A stretch of DNA of 64,000 nt from Pseudoalteromonas gelatinilytica (GTDB taxonomy: Bacteria > Pseudomonadota > Gammaproteobacteria > Enterobacterales > Alteromonadaceae): positions 454,525 through 518,524 of the forward strand of contig NZ_LRRU01000020.1 of NCBI RefSeq assembly GCF_001641615.1, read 5' to 3'. Both the position numbers and the translations under genes were made by a program. How positions within the stretch are numbered: position 1 is the first letter of the stretch; each line of letters opens with the position of its first letter. Positions 32,020 to 42,385 of the stretch are shown one piece after another. The notes beneath the pieces are model-generated. The model had not been told where the DNA came from. It worked only from the letters and a program-made list of their open reading frames with translations, and searched no databases.

Positions 32020-33162
32020 TTAAGATGACGTTAATGAGTTAAGTGGGTGAGATTGCTCATCCCAGCGTGCTGTAAAGAAGCTATCTACAACTGCTTCGTC
32101 GATATCGCTAAGCGATTTAAACTGCCAGTTAGGTGCACCGTCTTTGTCGATTAGTAGCGCACGAACGCCCTCTTGGAACTCACCTAGTTCGCCACAGCGT
32201 ACTGACATACCCAGCTCCATTTTAAAGCACTGTGCTAATGTCATCTCTTTTGAATTAGCTAATTGACGTTCAACAAGCGCACAACTAAGCGGACAACCAT
32301 GCGCTAATGATTTTTGCGCACGGGTAAGCCATTTATCTTCGGTTTCTAAGCTTTGGATGTAGTCAATTTTGCCCTGCAATGAATCAAATTCAGCCAGCTT
32401 TTGAATAACCGCTAAGTTATCTTTTACATTACCTTTAGGAACACGGCCTGAAATATTATCAATGGAGATTAAAATGTTAGTTAGCTTTTCGTGATTTAAT
32501 GAGGCTGTTTTGCCCCACTTTTCAGCGGTGATAGCTGTAAAAATAGCGTCATATTTATCTGCTGTTGCATAGTGATCAGCAAGATTAACAAACAAGGCAT
32601 CTTCAGCATTGATAGACGCCGCAGTTAATCCTAAAAATAAACCGACTTGCTCAGGCATTTTATGTAAGAAATAACTGCCGCCCACATCAGGGTATAAACC
32701 AATAGTTAGCTCAGGCATTGCAATACGCGATGACTCTGTTACCACTCGGTGACTTGCCCCAGCCATTAAGCCAAGACCGCCACCCATAACAATGCCATTA
32801 CCCCAAAGTAATATTGGCTTTTCGTAGCAGTGAATTAGGTAGTCTAATTTATACTCAAGGGTAAAAAAGTCTTCAATGTAGTTAGCAGGCTCACCTGTGC
32901 TCATTGCTTTATGTAGGCTAACTACATCGCCACCAGCACAGAATGCTTTTTCGCCAGCCCCTTTTAGAATGACCATGGCAACTGCGTCATCGTCTGCCCA
33001 TTTTCTAAGCTGAGGCTCAAGCAATTGGATCATGTCGTAATTTAAGGCATTTAACGACTTAGGCGCATTGAGTGTCGCAATTGCAATGAGGCCGCTTTCG
33101 GCCTCTGCAGTTTCAAACACCACAGGCGCATCTTGATGATTTAGTAGTGTTACGTTAGTCAT
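32020..33162 (-). CDS. 3-hydroxyisobutyryl-CoA hydrolase-type crotonase
   Basis: This 380-residue crotonase-fold protein has G-A-G-E-K-A-F-C-A-G-G-D-V for the oxyanion region, G-N-G-I-V-M-G-G-G-L-G-L-M and E-x-x-I-G-L-Y-P-D-V-G-G-S-Y, the pattern of 3-hydroxyisobutyryl-CoA hydrolase, and a C-terminal extension longer than enoyl-CoA hydratase. It frees 3-hydroxyisobutyrate for MmsB. The ATG at 33162 overlaps the stop of the upstream gene (TAATG), indicating coupling; the in-frame ATG at 33177 lies inside that gene. Confidence 0.88.
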   Translation of the reverse strand: MTNVTLLNHQDAPVVFETAEAESGLIAIATLNAPKSLNALNYDMIQLLEPQLRKWADDDAVAMVILKGAGEKAFCAGGDVVSLHKAMSTGEPANYIEDFFTLEYKLDYLIHCYEKPILLWGNGIVMGGGLGLMAGASHRVVTESSRIAMPELTIGLYPDVGGSYFLHKMPEQVGLFLGLTAASINAEDALFVNLADHYATADKYDAIFTAITAEKWGKTASLNHEKLTNILISIDNISGRVPKGNVKDNLAVIQKLAEFDSLQGKIDYIQSLETEDKWLTRAQKSLAHGCPLSCALVERQLANSKEMTLAQCFKMELGMSVRCGELGEFQEGVRALLIDKDGAPNWQFKSLSDIDEAVVDSFFTARWDEQSHPLNSLTSS

Positions 33163-33941
33163 TAGCCATTTACCCAATTTGCTTTACGCTTTTCTAAGAA
33201 CGCATTCACGCCTTCTTTTTGGTCTTTCGTATCAAACAATTGAACAAATAGCTCACGCTCTAATGGCAACGCATGAGCCATAGGTTGTGTGCGACCTTTT
33301 TGAATAAGCTCTTTACATGCAGTCACAGCAACCGGGCTTTGTTCGCCAACTTGGTTAGCAAGTTTCATTGCCGCAGCTAAACTTTCGCCAGCACCAACCA
33401 CTTCTTCAACAAGGCCAATTTCGCGTGCTTTGTCTGCTTTTAGGCGCTCGCCACATAAGATCATGCGTTTTGCCCAACCTTCACCAACAAGCCATGCAAG
33501 GTTTTGCGTACCGCCAGCACAAGGCAGTAAGCCAACTTTCGCTTCAGGAAGTGCCATTTGAGCTTGCTCTTCAGCAATACGAATATCACACGCAAGAGCC
33601 ACTTCAAGACCACCGCCCATGGCATAACCATTAATTGCCGCGATTGATACACCACGGAAATTGGTTAATGCTTCAAATGCATCACCAAACACTTTAGACA
33701 TAGTGGCTGCAACGCCTTTATCACCGCTGGCAAATACGTTCAGATCAGCACCAGCACTAAAGAACTTTTCACCTTGCCCTGTGATCACTAATGCATAGAC
33801 ATTTTTGTCAGCATTTAGCTCAGTTACAGTCTCTTTTAATGCAGTTAATGTATCTTGTGTCCAGGTATTCGCTGGCGGGTTATTCATGGTTAAAACCGCT
33901 ACGTTACCTTCAATATTTAAATCAATCGATGGATTAGACAT
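33162..33941 (-). CDS. Enoyl-CoA hydratase (methacrylyl/tiglyl-CoA hydration)
   Basis: This 259-residue crotonase shows S-A-G-A-D-L-N, G-Y-A-M-G-G-G-L-E-V-A-L-A-C-D and P-E-A-K-V-G-L-L-P-C-A-G-G-T-Q. The two catalytic glutamates of hydratases (positions E144/E164 in rat enzyme) appear as the Glu in G-G-L-E and that in L-P-E-A-K-V-G. Between the acyl-CoA dehydrogenase and the hydrolase, it would hydrate methacrylyl-CoA (valine) and tiglyl-CoA (isoleucine). Confidence 0.9.
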   Translation of the reverse strand: MSNPSIDLNIEGNVAVLTMNNPPANTWTQDTLTALKETVTELNADKNVYALVITGQGEKFFSAGADLNVFASGDKGVAATMSKVFGDAFEALTNFRGVSIAAINGYAMGGGLEVALACDIRIAEEQAQMALPEAKVGLLPCAGGTQNLAWLVGEGWAKRMILCGERLKADKAREIGLVEEVVGAGESLAAAMKLANQVGEQSPVAVTACKELIQKGRTQPMAHALPLERELFVQLFDTKDQKEGVNAFLEKRKANWVNG

Positions 33942-33951
33942 AGGTTGCTCC

Positions 33952-35109
33952 TTATAGAATGTCGCCAGCTGACTCAGCTAAGATACGACGTGCGATAATC
34001 ACACGCATGATTTCGTTTGTGCCTTCGAGAATTTGATGCACACGGACGTCTCTGAAATGACGCTCTAATGGATATTCTTTGATGTAACCGTAACCACCGT
34101 GAATTTGTAGTGCGTCGTCACAGACTTTAAAACCAACATCTGTAGCAAAACGTTTTGCCATCGCGCAGTAAGTTGTTTTTTCGCTGTCACCAGTATCTAG
34201 TTTAAATGCGGCTAAGCGCACCATTTGACGAGCAGCAACAAGCTCGGTGTTCATATCAGCAATCTTAAATTGCAGTGCTTGGAAAGCAGCTAATGGCTTA
34301 CCAAATTGCTCACGTTCTTTTAGGTATTCACGCGCAGTATTAAGAGCAGCTTGTGCTGTACCTAATGAACAAGTTGCAATATTAATACGACCGCCGTCTA
34401 AGCCTTGCATTGCAAACTTAAAGCCTTCGCCTTCTTGGCCTAGTAAGTTAGCCGCAGGGATTCTGACACCTTCGAAGCTAATTAAACGTGTCGGCTGTGC
34501 ATTCCAGCCCATTTTTTCTTCTGCTTTACCGTATTCGATACCTACTGCGTCTGCTGGCACAACAAATGCCGAAATACCGGCTGCGCCTTCACCACCAGTG
34601 CGCGCCATAACTACTAGTAAATCAGTTTCACCAGCACCCGAAATAAACATCTTAGAGCCTGAGATCACATACTCATCGCCCTCTTTAACCGCTTTGGTTT
34701 TTAACGATGCCGCATCAGAGCCAGAGCCAGGCTCTGTTAAACAGTAAGACGCTAGTAACTCACCCATTACTAATTGTTCACAGTACTGGGCTTTAACGTC
34801 ATCAGTACCAAAGCTTGCAATCATCCAGGTTGCCATATTATGAATGGTCAACATAGCAGTCGTTGCTGTACAACCCATGGCAAGCTGTTCAAAGATAATG
34901 CTTGAATCTAGGCGAGATAAACCTAAGCCGCCCGCTTCTTCAGGGGTATATAAACCACAAAAGCCTAGCTCACCGGCTGCCTTAATGGTGTCTTTCGGGA
35001 AAATGTGTTCTTGGTCCCACTTAGCTGCATGTGGAGCAAGTTCAGACTCTGCAAACTGACGAGCTGTTTCAGCAAACGCTTGCTGATCTTCGGTTAAATT
35101 AAAGTCCAT
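33952..35109 (-). CDS. Isobutyryl-CoA / short branched-chain acyl-CoA dehydrogenase
   Basis: This FAD enzyme of 385 residues removes two hydrogens from isobutyryl-CoA (valine) or 2-methylbutyryl-CoA (isoleucine). Motifs are Y-C-L-T-E-P-G-S-G-S-D-A, M-F-I-S-G-A-G and, near the C-terminus, Q-I-H-G-G-Y-G-Y with H-Q-I-L-E-G-T-N-E-I-M, whose first Glu is the catalytic base of this branch. That differs from liuA, which has the base in an earlier helix. It lies 10 bases before the hydratase gene. Confidence 0.9.
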   Translation of the reverse strand: MDFNLTEDQQAFAETARQFAESELAPHAAKWDQEHIFPKDTIKAAGELGFCGLYTPEEAGGLGLSRLDSSIIFEQLAMGCTATTAMLTIHNMATWMIASFGTDDVKAQYCEQLVMGELLASYCLTEPGSGSDAASLKTKAVKEGDEYVISGSKMFISGAGETDLLVVMARTGGEGAAGISAFVVPADAVGIEYGKAEEKMGWNAQPTRLISFEGVRIPAANLLGQEGEGFKFAMQGLDGGRINIATCSLGTAQAALNTAREYLKEREQFGKPLAAFQALQFKIADMNTELVAARQMVRLAAFKLDTGDSEKTTYCAMAKRFATDVGFKVCDDALQIHGGYGYIKEYPLERHFRDVRVHQILEGTNEIMRVIIARRILAESAGDIL

Positions 35110-35179
35110 AGTAGACCTCTATTTTGTTGTCTTATTCTTGTGTGAATAACGATTGTTGTCGTTTAAACGTGTGTTCTTC

Positions 35180-35199
35180 GAGCGAGCGTGTGCTCGCTC
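35180..35199. other. Hairpin between mmsA and acyl-CoA dehydrogenase genes
   Basis: GAGCGAGC and GCTCGCTC form a perfect 8-base stem with a 4-base loop in the 110-base gap. No T-run follows on either strand, so it is more likely to protect or divide the operon mRNA than to end it. Confidence 0.5.
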
Positions 35200-35219
35200 A
35201 GCAGTAAATTAATTACAGC

Positions 35220-36710
35220 TTATTTGAGGTTGATACTCATGTTCGGACCTGAGGCGATATCGTCCTCGAACCAACGTGAAGTAATTGTTTTCGTTTCTGT
35301 GTAAAAACGAATACCTTGCTTACCGTAGGTGTGTTGGTCACCATAGAATGAACCTTTCCAACCTGTGAAAGAGAAAAACGGGAGTGGCACAGGAATTGGC
35401 ACGTTGATACCAACTTGACCTACTTCGATTTCATGTTGGAATTTACGTGCAGCAGCGCCGCTTGATGTGAATAACGAAGTACCGTTACCGTAAGGCGAGT
35501 TATTGATAAGCTCAATCGCCTCTTCAAGAGTATCTACAAACATACAAGCCAATACAGGACCAAAGATCTCTTCTTTGTATAAATCCATCTCGGTTGTTAC
35601 ATCAGTAAATAACGTTGGACCAACCCAGTTACCTTGCTCGTAACCTTCAACAGTAAAGTCAGAGCCATCAATTAAACAGGTTGCACCTTGTGATTTACCA
35701 CTTGCGATCAGTGATAAAATACGGTCTTTAGCTGCTTTTGATGTTTGTGGGCCGTAAGCCGCGTTGGCATCATCCCATACACCTGGGCGTACGTTTTCAA
35801 AGCCTGCTTTAATTTCATCAACCCAGTCTTTAGCTTGACCAACAAACACAGCAACCGAAATACCCATACAGCGCTGACCCGCAGCACCTACAGACGCACC
35901 GACTAGGTTATTTACAACATGCGATTTACTCGCATCTGGCATAATAACCATGTGGTTTTTTGCACCAACACAAGCTTGTACGCGTTTAAGGTTTGCTGTG
36001 CCTTTTGAATAGATGTATTCACCCACACCACACGAACCAACAAATGAAATAGCACGTACTGCTGGGTCTTCTAATAAACGGTCAACTTGTGGTTTTGTAC
36101 CGTGAACAACTTGTAACACCCCTTTTGGCGCGCCCGCTTCAACAAATAGTTCAGCTAAACGCATTGGTGTTAGTGGATCTTGCTCTGATGGTTTAAGAAT
36201 AAAGGTGTTACCACACACAATAGCCAGTGGGAACATCCATAATGGGATCATCGCAGGGAAATTAAATGGCGTAATACCCGCACATACACCTAGTGGCTGC
36301 ATGTAAGAGTAAGTATCGATTTTACGCGCTACGTTTTCCATTGTTTCGCCCATCATTAGTGATGGTGCATTGGCTGCTTGCTCAACCACTTCAATACCAC
36401 GCCAAACATCGCCTTTGGCGTCTTCAAAAGTTTTACCCAGCTCATGACAAATAATCGTCGCAAGCTCGTCATGGTTTTCTTTTAGTAGTGCAGCGTATTT
36501 CATCATAATGCGCGCACGCTCAGAAATTGGCACTTCTTTCCATGTTTTAAATGTTTCTTTTGCAGAGGCAATGGCTGCATCCATTTCAGCATCCGTTGCA
36601 CACGGAACTTGCGCTAACACTTCTTGGTTTGCAGGATTGATAACATCAATCAACTGCGTTGAACTTGATTGGGTAAATTCGCCGTTGATAAATAAAGGTA
36701 CTTGGTGCAT
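35220..36710 (-). CDS. mmsA: CoA-acylating methylmalonate-semialdehyde dehydrogenase
   Basis: MmsA turns methylmalonate semialdehyde into propionyl-CoA and CO2 with NAD and CoA. The 496 residues have the aldehyde dehydrogenase features [22 protein letters not shown] and catalytic Cys in G-A-A-G-Q-R-C-M-G, a form special to the MmsA branch. The C-terminal [12 protein letters not shown] is also typical. A 110-base gap with a hairpin separates it from the next gene. Confidence 0.95.
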   Translation of the reverse strand: MHQVPLFINGEFTQSSSTQLIDVINPANQEVLAQVPCATDAEMDAAIASAKETFKTWKEVPISERARIMMKYAALLKENHDELATIICHELGKTFEDAKGDVWRGIEVVEQAANAPSLMMGETMENVARKIDTYSYMQPLGVCAGITPFNFPAMIPLWMFPLAIVCGNTFILKPSEQDPLTPMRLAELFVEAGAPKGVLQVVHGTKPQVDRLLEDPAVRAISFVGSCGVGEYIYSKGTANLKRVQACVGAKNHMVIMPDASKSHVVNNLVGASVGAAGQRCMGISVAVFVGQAKDWVDEIKAGFENVRPGVWDDANAAYGPQTSKAAKDRILSLIASGKSQGATCLIDGSDFTVEGYEQGNWVGPTLFTDVTTEMDLYKEEIFGPVLACMFVDTLEEAIELINNSPYGNGTSLFTSSGAAARKFQHEIEVGQVGINVPIPVPLPFFSFTGWKGSFYGDQHTYGKQGIRFYTETKTITSRWFEDDIASGPNMSINLK

Positions 36711-36740
36711 GAGGCACTCCTCCCCAGTGGGTATAAAGAG

Positions 36741-36775
36741 GCCGCAACATGATAGTTTTTAAAATACGTTGCGGC
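36741..36775. other. Hairpin between thiolase and mmsA genes
   Basis: GCCGCAAC and GTTGCGGC form an 8-base stem with a 19-base loop in the gap between two operon genes. It has no T-run and is probably an mRNA processing or stability element, if anything. Confidence 0.4.
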
Positions 36776-36801
36776 TGTGAGAGATTAAAATTCTAAAGCG
36801 A

Positions 36802-37983
36802 TTAAATAGCTTCGATTGCCATAGCAACAGCTTCACCACCACCGATACACAGTGAGGCAACACCTTTGCTAAGACCACGATTCTTTAATGCATGAATTAA
36901 GGTAACTAAGATACGCGCGCCGCTTGCACCAATTGGGTGACCAAGTGCACAAGCACCGCCGTTTACGTTTACTTTGCTTTCATCAAGTTTTAACTCGTTA
37001 ATTGCAAGCATAGTCACCATGGCAAACGCTTCGTTGATTTCCCATAAATCAACATCATTCACAGACCAACCTGCTTTTTCTAAAAGCGATTGCATCGCGC
37101 CAACCGGTGCTAAAGTAAATTCGCTTGGAGCTTGAGAATGTGTGCTGTGAGCAACGATACGGCAAAGTGGCGTTAAACCTTGTGCTTTAGCATCAGATTC
37201 ACGCATTAACACAAGCGCTGCTGCACCATCAGAAATTGATGACGAGTTTGCAGCTGTAATCGTGCCATCTTTTTTGAATGCAGGACGTAAACCTGGGATT
37301 TTATCAGGGCGTGCATTGCCTGGTTGCTCATCAATCGCAACGGTCACATCACCTTTACGTGTAGAAATAGTGTGCGCTGCAATTTCATTATCAAATGCGC
37401 CTGTCTCAATCGCGCTGTTTGCTTTAGTCAGTGAGCTAAGTGCAAAGTTATCCATTTGTTCACGACCAATTGAATATTGATCGGCAGTGTCTTGTGCAAA
37501 ACAACCCATTGCTTTGTTGTCGTAAGCATCTTCAAGGCCATCACACATCATGTGATCTTTTACTTCGCCATGACCCATACGCATACCTGAACGTGCATTC
37601 GGTAACATATAAGGCGCATTACTCATGCTTTCCATACCACCTGCAACAGCGGTGTTTATAGAGCCTGATTTAATTAAGTCATGGGCAAACATTGCAGCTT
37701 TTAAGCCAGAGCCACATACTTTGTTGATTGTTGTTGCGCCAGTACCTTGGTTAAGGCCCGCTTTTAACATTGCTTGTCGCGCAGGTGCTTGACCAAGACC
37801 AGCTGGTAATACACAGCCCATGATCACTTCGTCAATCTTATCGGCAGATAAACCGGCTTGCTCTAAGCTACTTTTAATAGCTGTAGCACCTAAATCAGTT
37901 GCGTGTGCACCACTTAGTGCGCCCATAAAACCACCCATAGGGGTACGTTTTGCGGCAACAATAACAACGGCTTCAGTAGTCAT
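36802..37983 (-). CDS. Acetyl-CoA C-acetyltransferase (thiolase)
   Basis: This 393-residue thiolase has nucleophile Cys90 in N-K-V-C-G-S-G, catalytic His in G-G-A-C-A-L-G-H-P-I-G-A-S-G and the C-terminal Cys in S-L-C-I-G-G-G-E-A. In this operon it probably cleaves 2-methylacetoacetyl-CoA from isoleucine into acetyl-CoA and propionyl-CoA, and could also cleave acetoacetyl-CoA made by the CoA-transferase of the leucine operon. The ATG at 37983 has GGAGCC upstream; the in-frame ATG at 38013 has none. It is the first gene of the minus-strand operon. Confidence 0.92.
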   Translation of the reverse strand: MTTEAVVIVAAKRTPMGGFMGALSGAHATDLGATAIKSSLEQAGLSADKIDEVIMGCVLPAGLGQAPARQAMLKAGLNQGTGATTINKVCGSGLKAAMFAHDLIKSGSINTAVAGGMESMSNAPYMLPNARSGMRMGHGEVKDHMMCDGLEDAYDNKAMGCFAQDTADQYSIGREQMDNFALSSLTKANSAIETGAFDNEIAAHTISTRKGDVTVAIDEQPGNARPDKIPGLRPAFKKDGTITAANSSSISDGAAALVLMRESDAKAQGLTPLCRIVAHSTHSQAPSEFTLAPVGAMQSLLEKAGWSVNDVDLWEINEAFAMVTMLAINELKLDESKVNVNGGACALGHPIGASGARILVTLIHALKNRGLSKGVASLCIGGGEAVAMAIEAI

Positions 37984-38086
37984 AATTGGCTCCATGTAAG
38001 TGGTTATCATCATGTGTTCAAATCATGTGTAACCAAACAGTTAATTTGTTATAGTTTAATTTCGATTTAATTCAGCATACATAATA

Positions 38087-38108
38087 TTTACGTTTACGCC
38101 AACGTAAA
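38087..38108. promoter_or_regulatory. LiuR-like operator upstream of thiolase operon
   Basis: The arms TTTACGTT and AACGTAAA are perfectly complementary with a 6-base spacer. They match the TTTACGT-ACGTAAA type motif known for LiuR regulators. The site lies about 100 bases before the thiolase start. Confidence 0.65.
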
Positions 38109-38267
38109 TCTAAAATCAACATTTTTGCGGCCGGTAAAACTGTAAACTTATCTGTATTTTGTTGTGTTAAAAATCGAACATCTGCTTACAAGGCTAGATA
38201 AATAAAGCTTTTCAACAAATCCAACCAGTTATCTTTATAAGTCTAAAGTATAACTCCCAAATCGCCC

Positions 38268-38296
38268 TTTACCTTTACGTAAACTTCACTTATATT
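38268..38296 (+). promoter_or_regulatory. liuR promoter with overlapping LiuR-like operator
   Basis: TTTACCTTTACGTAAA (38268-38283) is a variant of the site above. The likely -10 box TATATT lies at 38291-38296 and a poor -35 (CTTTAC) at 38267, about 18 bases upstream, so the operator covers the -35 and spacer as MerR-family sites do. Confidence 0.58.
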
Positions 38297-38324
38297 GGTG
38301 TTATTCGAATGAGGTAAATAAATC

Positions 38325-38759
38325 ATGAAACAAGACAATCAAACAAACTTTGAAAGCGCAGCAGTTGAACCTGCTAGCAATGAGCAAACGTTTAGTATCA
38401 GCGAACTAGCAAAAGAATTTGATATTACAACCCGCTCTATCCGCTTTTATGAAGACCAAGGCTTGATCTCACCTGATCGCAATGGTCAAACCCGTATTTA
38501 TTCAAAACGCGACAAAGTAAGACTAAAACTTATTCTACGCGGTAAACGCTTAGGTTTTACCTTGGCCGAAACGGGCCGTTTGTTTGAACTTTACGACGCA
38601 GATAAATCAAGCGCTAAACAGCTAGTGACTATGCTTGACCTTATCGCAGAAAAAAAAGCGGACCTAAGCCAACAGATGGACGACATTAAAGTTGTACTGA
38701 TGGAATTGGTTACAGCAGAACGCCGCTGTCGTGAAACCCTTAATAATTTAGACGAATAA
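38325..38759 (+). CDS. liuR: MerR-family regulator of branched-chain amino acid breakdown
   Basis: This 144-residue MerR protein has the winged helix at 22-90 (F-S-I-S-E-L-A-K-E-F-D-I-T-T-R-S-I-R-F-Y, then E-D-Q-G-L-I-S-P) and a coiled coil (about 105-140) for dimerisation. No cysteine metal-site pattern is seen; the only Cys is at the end. It is the first gene of the leucine operon and lies beside LiuR-like operators serving both divergent operons. The inducer is presumably a branched-chain acyl-CoA, by analogy. Confidence 0.9.
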   Translation: MKQDNQTNFESAAVEPASNEQTFSISELAKEFDITTRSIRFYEDQGLISPDRNGQTRIYSKRDKVRLKLILRGKRLGFTLAETGRLFELYDADKSSAKQLVTMLDLIAEKKADLSQQMDDIKVVLMELVTAERRCRETLNNLDE

Positions 38760-38803
38760 CCTGACAACAATCTCGTCAACAGACTCTCACAGGAACACAC
38801 ATT

Positions 38804-39979
38804 ATGAGCACTATTTCACTATACAAAGAAATGAACTTCGGACTTGGCGAAACAGCAGACATGATCCGCGATCACGTTAATAGCTTTGCGAGCCAAGAAA
38901 TTGCCCCACTTGCAGAACAAACCGATATAGACAATGCCTTCCCTAATCAACTTTGGCCACAGCTTGGCGAAATGGGATTATTAGGTATGACAGTACCTGA
39001 AGAATTTGGCGGTGCGGGCCTTGGTTACCTTGAGCATGTAATCGCAATGGAAGAAATTAGCCGTGCAAGCGCATCGATTGGTTTAAGTTATGGTGCTCAT
39101 TCAAACCTATGTGTTAACCAAATCAACCGTAATGGGTCACAGGCTCAAAAAGAAAAATACCTGCCTAAGCTTATCAGCGGTGAGCACATTGGTGCCCTTG
39201 CGATGAGTGAGCCAAATGCAGGTTCTGACGTTGTATCAATGAAATTAAAAGCTGAGAAAAAAGGCGATGTGTTTGTACTTAACGGTAACAAGATGTGGAT
39301 CACTAATGGTCCAGATGCCGATACCTTTGTTATCTATGCAAAAACAGATTTAAATGCCGGGCCTAAAGGGATCACAGCGTTCATCGTTGAACGAAACACA
39401 CCAGGATTTTCTACTGCACAGAAGCTAGACAAACTTGGTATGCGTGGCTCTAACACGTGTGAATTAGTGTTCGAGAACTGCGAAGTACCAGCAGAAAACA
39501 TTCTAGGTAACTTAAACGAAGGTGTAAAAGTACTTATGAGTGGCCTTGATTATGAGCGTGTTGTTTTAGCCGCAGGCCCGCTTGGCATTATGCAAGCATG
39601 TATGGACATTGTGGTTCCTTATATTCATGAGCGTAAACAATTTGATAGCCCGATTGGTCAGTTCCAGCTTATTCAAGGCAAAATCGCTGATATGTACACG
39701 CAAATGAATGCAGCTCGTTCATACGTTTACACGGTAGCTCGTGCATGTGACCGCGGTGAAACAACACGTAAAGATGCTGCTGGTGCGATTTTATATGCCG
39801 CAGAGCTGGCGACTAAAATGGCCCTTGATGCTATCCAAATCTTAGGTGGTAATGGTTATATCAACGAATACGCGACAGGTCGTTTATTGCGTGATGCAAA
39901 ACTATATGAAATTGGCGCAGGTACCTCTGAAATCCGCCGCATGCTAATTGGTCGCGAATTATTCACTGAAAGCCGATAG
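38804..39979 (+). CDS. liuA: Isovaleryl-CoA dehydrogenase
   Basis: LiuA converts isovaleryl-CoA to 3-methylcrotonyl-CoA with FAD. In its 391 residues, [10 protein letters not shown] and M-W-I-T-N-G bind flavin and substrate, and [14 protein letters not shown] carries the catalytic Glu at the position that distinguishes isovaleryl-CoA dehydrogenases from other acyl-CoA dehydrogenases. I-Q-I-L-G-G-N-G-Y and the C-terminal [12 protein letters not shown] fit too. It lies 44 bases after liuR. Confidence 0.95.
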   Translation: MSTISLYKEMNFGLGETADMIRDHVNSFASQEIAPLAEQTDIDNAFPNQLWPQLGEMGLLGMTVPEEFGGAGLGYLEHVIAMEEISRASASIGLSYGAHSNLCVNQINRNGSQAQKEKYLPKLISGEHIGALAMSEPNAGSDVVSMKLKAEKKGDVFVLNGNKMWITNGPDADTFVIYAKTDLNAGPKGITAFIVERNTPGFSTAQKLDKLGMRGSNTCELVFENCEVPAENILGNLNEGVKVLMSGLDYERVVLAAGPLGIMQACMDIVVPYIHERKQFDSPIGQFQLIQGKIADMYTQMNAARSYVYTVARACDRGETTRKDAAGAILYAAELATKMALDAIQILGGNGYINEYATGRLLRDAKLYEIGAGTSEIRRMLIGRELFTESR

Positions 39980-39988
39980 GACCTTGTT

Positions 39989-41596
39989 ATGACGATTTTA
40001 AAATCGAGTGTAAATCCACACGATCCGCAATTTTTGCAAAATCACGACAACATGGCCGCTCTCGTAAGTGATTTACGTGAAAAAGTAGCGGATATCCGTT
40101 TAGGTGGTGGCCCTGCCCTGATTGAGCGCCACCAAGGCCGTGGTAAGTTGTTTGTTCGTGACCGTATTGAAACGCTACTTGATGAAGGCTCGCCATTTTT
40201 AGAGATTTCTCAATTTGCTGCCTTTGGCGTATATGAACAAGCTATTCCTTGTGCCGGTGTTGTGGCTGGGATTGGTCGTGTGAAAGGCGTTGAATGTATG
40301 ATCATCGCCAATGATGCAACCGTAAAAGGCGGCACATACTTTCCACTAACAGTGAAAAAACACCTGCGTGCCCAAGATATCGCAGAGCGTTGTCATTTAC
40401 CGTGTATTTATTTAGTTGATTCAGGCGGTGCAAACCTGCCTGAACAAGATGATGTATTTCCAGATAAATTACACTTTGGCCGTATTTTCTATAATCAGGC
40501 ACGTATGTCTGGTAAAGGCATTCCACAAATTGCGGTCGTAATGGGTTTATGTACTGCAGGTGGTGCTTATGTACCAGCGATGGCTGATGAAAGTATTATC
40601 GTAAAAGAGCAAGGCACAATTTTCTTAGCAGGCCCGCCACTGGTTAAAGCGGCTACAGGTGAAGAAGTAAGTGCTGAAGATCTCGGTGGTGCTGATGTTC
40701 ACTGTAAAACATCAGGTGTTGCCGATCACTATGCTGAAAACGATGCCCATGCACTTTCGATTGCTCGCCAATGTATTGAACGAATTAATTATCAGCGCCC
40801 TACTGCACCGTTACTTGATGATGTTAAACCACCGCGTTACGACATTAACGAAATTTACGGCATTGTGGGTACCGACCTTAAAAAGCCATTTGATGTACGC
40901 GAAGTGATTGCCCGTGTTGTTGATGATTCATCATTTGATGAATTTAAACGCTACTTTGGCGAAACCTTAGTAACTGGCTTTGCAAAAATCTTTGGTCACC
41001 CAGTAGGTATTGTTGCCAACAACGGCATTTTATTTAGTGAATCTGCGCAAAAAGGCGCGCACTTCATTCAGCTATGTGCACAACGCAAAATTCCTTTGGT
41101 GTTTTTACAAAACATTACTGGCTTTATGGTTGGTAAGAAATACGAAGCCGAAGGCATCGCCAAGCATGGTGCGAAAATGGTAACCGCTGTGTCATGTGCT
41201 GATGTACCTAAATTCACCGTGTTAATTGGTGGCTCGTATGGTGCAGGTAACTACGGTATGTGTGGCCGTGCATTCGAACCAACCATGATGTGGATGTGGC
41301 CAAACGCCCGTATCTCTGTAATGGGTGGTGAACAAGCGGCTGGCGTTCTTGCACAAGTTAAACAAGACGGTTTAGCCCGAAAAGGCGAAAGCATGACTGA
41401 TGAGCAAGTCAGTGAGTTTAAAAAGCCAATTATCGAGCAATACGAAAAACAAGGTCATCCATATTACGCCAGTGCCCGCCTTTGGGATGATGGCATTATC
41501 GATCCTGCTGATACCCGCAATGTATTAGGGCTTGCCTTAAGCGCATCTAAAAATGCACCAGAGCGCGATTCTCAGTTCGGCGTATTTAGAATGTAA
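39989..41596 (+). CDS. liuB: Methylcrotonyl-CoA carboxylase, carboxyltransferase subunit
   Basis: LiuB moves the carboxyl group from biotin on LiuD to 3-methylcrotonyl-CoA. The 535 residues hold two crotonase-like halves of a carboxyltransferase, with [39 protein letters not shown] and, in the second half, [11 protein letters not shown]. These are typical for the beta subunit of this enzyme. It lies 9 bases after liuA. Confidence 0.96.
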   Translation: MTILKSSVNPHDPQFLQNHDNMAALVSDLREKVADIRLGGGPALIERHQGRGKLFVRDRIETLLDEGSPFLEISQFAAFGVYEQAIPCAGVVAGIGRVKGVECMIIANDATVKGGTYFPLTVKKHLRAQDIAERCHLPCIYLVDSGGANLPEQDDVFPDKLHFGRIFYNQARMSGKGIPQIAVVMGLCTAGGAYVPAMADESIIVKEQGTIFLAGPPLVKAATGEEVSAEDLGGADVHCKTSGVADHYAENDAHALSIARQCIERINYQRPTAPLLDDVKPPRYDINEIYGIVGTDLKKPFDVREVIARVVDDSSFDEFKRYFGETLVTGFAKIFGHPVGIVANNGILFSESAQKGAHFIQLCAQRKIPLVFLQNITGFMVGKKYEAEGIAKHGAKMVTAVSCADVPKFTVLIGGSYGAGNYGMCGRAFEPTMMWMWPNARISVMGGEQAAGVLAQVKQDGLARKGESMTDEQVSEFKKPIIEQYEKQGHPYYASARLWDDGIIDPADTRNVLGLALSASKNAPERDSQFGVFRM

Positions 41597-41606
41597 TGGA
41601 GGCCTT

Positions 41607-42377
41607 ATGTCAGTAACACTCGAAATAACAAAATCAAATGTGGCTGTGCTGGTACTAAGTCGCCCTGAAAAACACAATGCATTTAACGAAGAAGTCATCA
41701 GTGAGCTGATCCGTTTAATTGAACACGCAAACAGCTGCGATGTGCGCGCACTGGTTTTAAAAACCGAAGGTAAGCACTTCTCTGCTGGGGCTGATTTAAA
41801 TTGGATGAAGTCGATGGCTGGCAATGACTTTGCTGAAAACTTAGCGGATTCTATGCAGCTGGCAAAGCTTATGAAAGTCCTTGCTACAAGCCCTCACCCT
41901 ACAATTTGTGCCGTACAAGGTGCTGCATTTGGCGGTGCCTTAGGCTTGATTGCCTGTTGTGATATCGCGATTTGCCAAGACGATGCGCAATTTTGCTTAA
42001 GTGAAGTAAAGCTGGGTCTTATTCCTGCGGTTATCAGCCCTTATGTCATTAAAGCTATTGGTGAACGCGCTGCACGTCGTTACTTTTTAACGGCTGAGAT
42101 TTTTGACGCGCATACAGCCAAGCAACTGGGTTTAATTCACCAGATCACCGGCGATTTACAAACAGCGCTCGACAAACACTTACAAAACCTTGTGAACAAT
42201 GGCCCTATTGCCGTTAAAGCAGCAAAGCAGCTTATAAATGATGTAGCTGGCAATGTAATTGATGATGCACTGATTGAGTTAACCGCAGAACGTATTGCAC
42301 GCATTCGTGTATCTGAAGAAGGCCAAGAAGGCCTAACTGCTTTTTTTGAAAAACGTGCCCCTAACTGGCAGAAATAG
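41607..42377 (+). CDS. liuC: 3-methylglutaconyl-CoA hydratase
   Basis: LiuC hydrates methylglutaconyl-CoA to HMG-CoA. The 256-residue crotonase has F-S-A-G-A-D-L-N-W-M, G-A-A-F-G-G-A-L-G-L-I-A-C-C-D and L-S-E-V-K-L-G-L-I-P-A-V-I-S-P-Y-V, the last a mark of this hydratase. The ATG at 41607 follows ATGGAGG at good spacing; an in-frame ATG at 41553 lies inside liuB. It sits between liuB and liuD as usual for the operon. Confidence 0.93.
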   Translation: MSVTLEITKSNVAVLVLSRPEKHNAFNEEVISELIRLIEHANSCDVRALVLKTEGKHFSAGADLNWMKSMAGNDFAENLADSMQLAKLMKVLATSPHPTICAVQGAAFGGALGLIACCDIAICQDDAQFCLSEVKLGLIPAVISPYVIKAIGERAARRYFLTAEIFDAHTAKQLGLIHQITGDLQTALDKHLQNLVNNGPIAVKAAKQLINDVAGNVIDDALIELTAERIARIRVSEEGQEGLTAFFEKRAPNWQK

Positions 42378-42385
42378 GAACCATT

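Noticed and set aside
33368..33655. ORFs on both strands within the enoyl-CoA hydratase gene
   Set aside because: They overlap a well-conserved crotonase reading frame.
38591..38800. Minus-strand ORF over liuR
   Set aside because: It lies opposite a clear MerR frame and has no support of its own.
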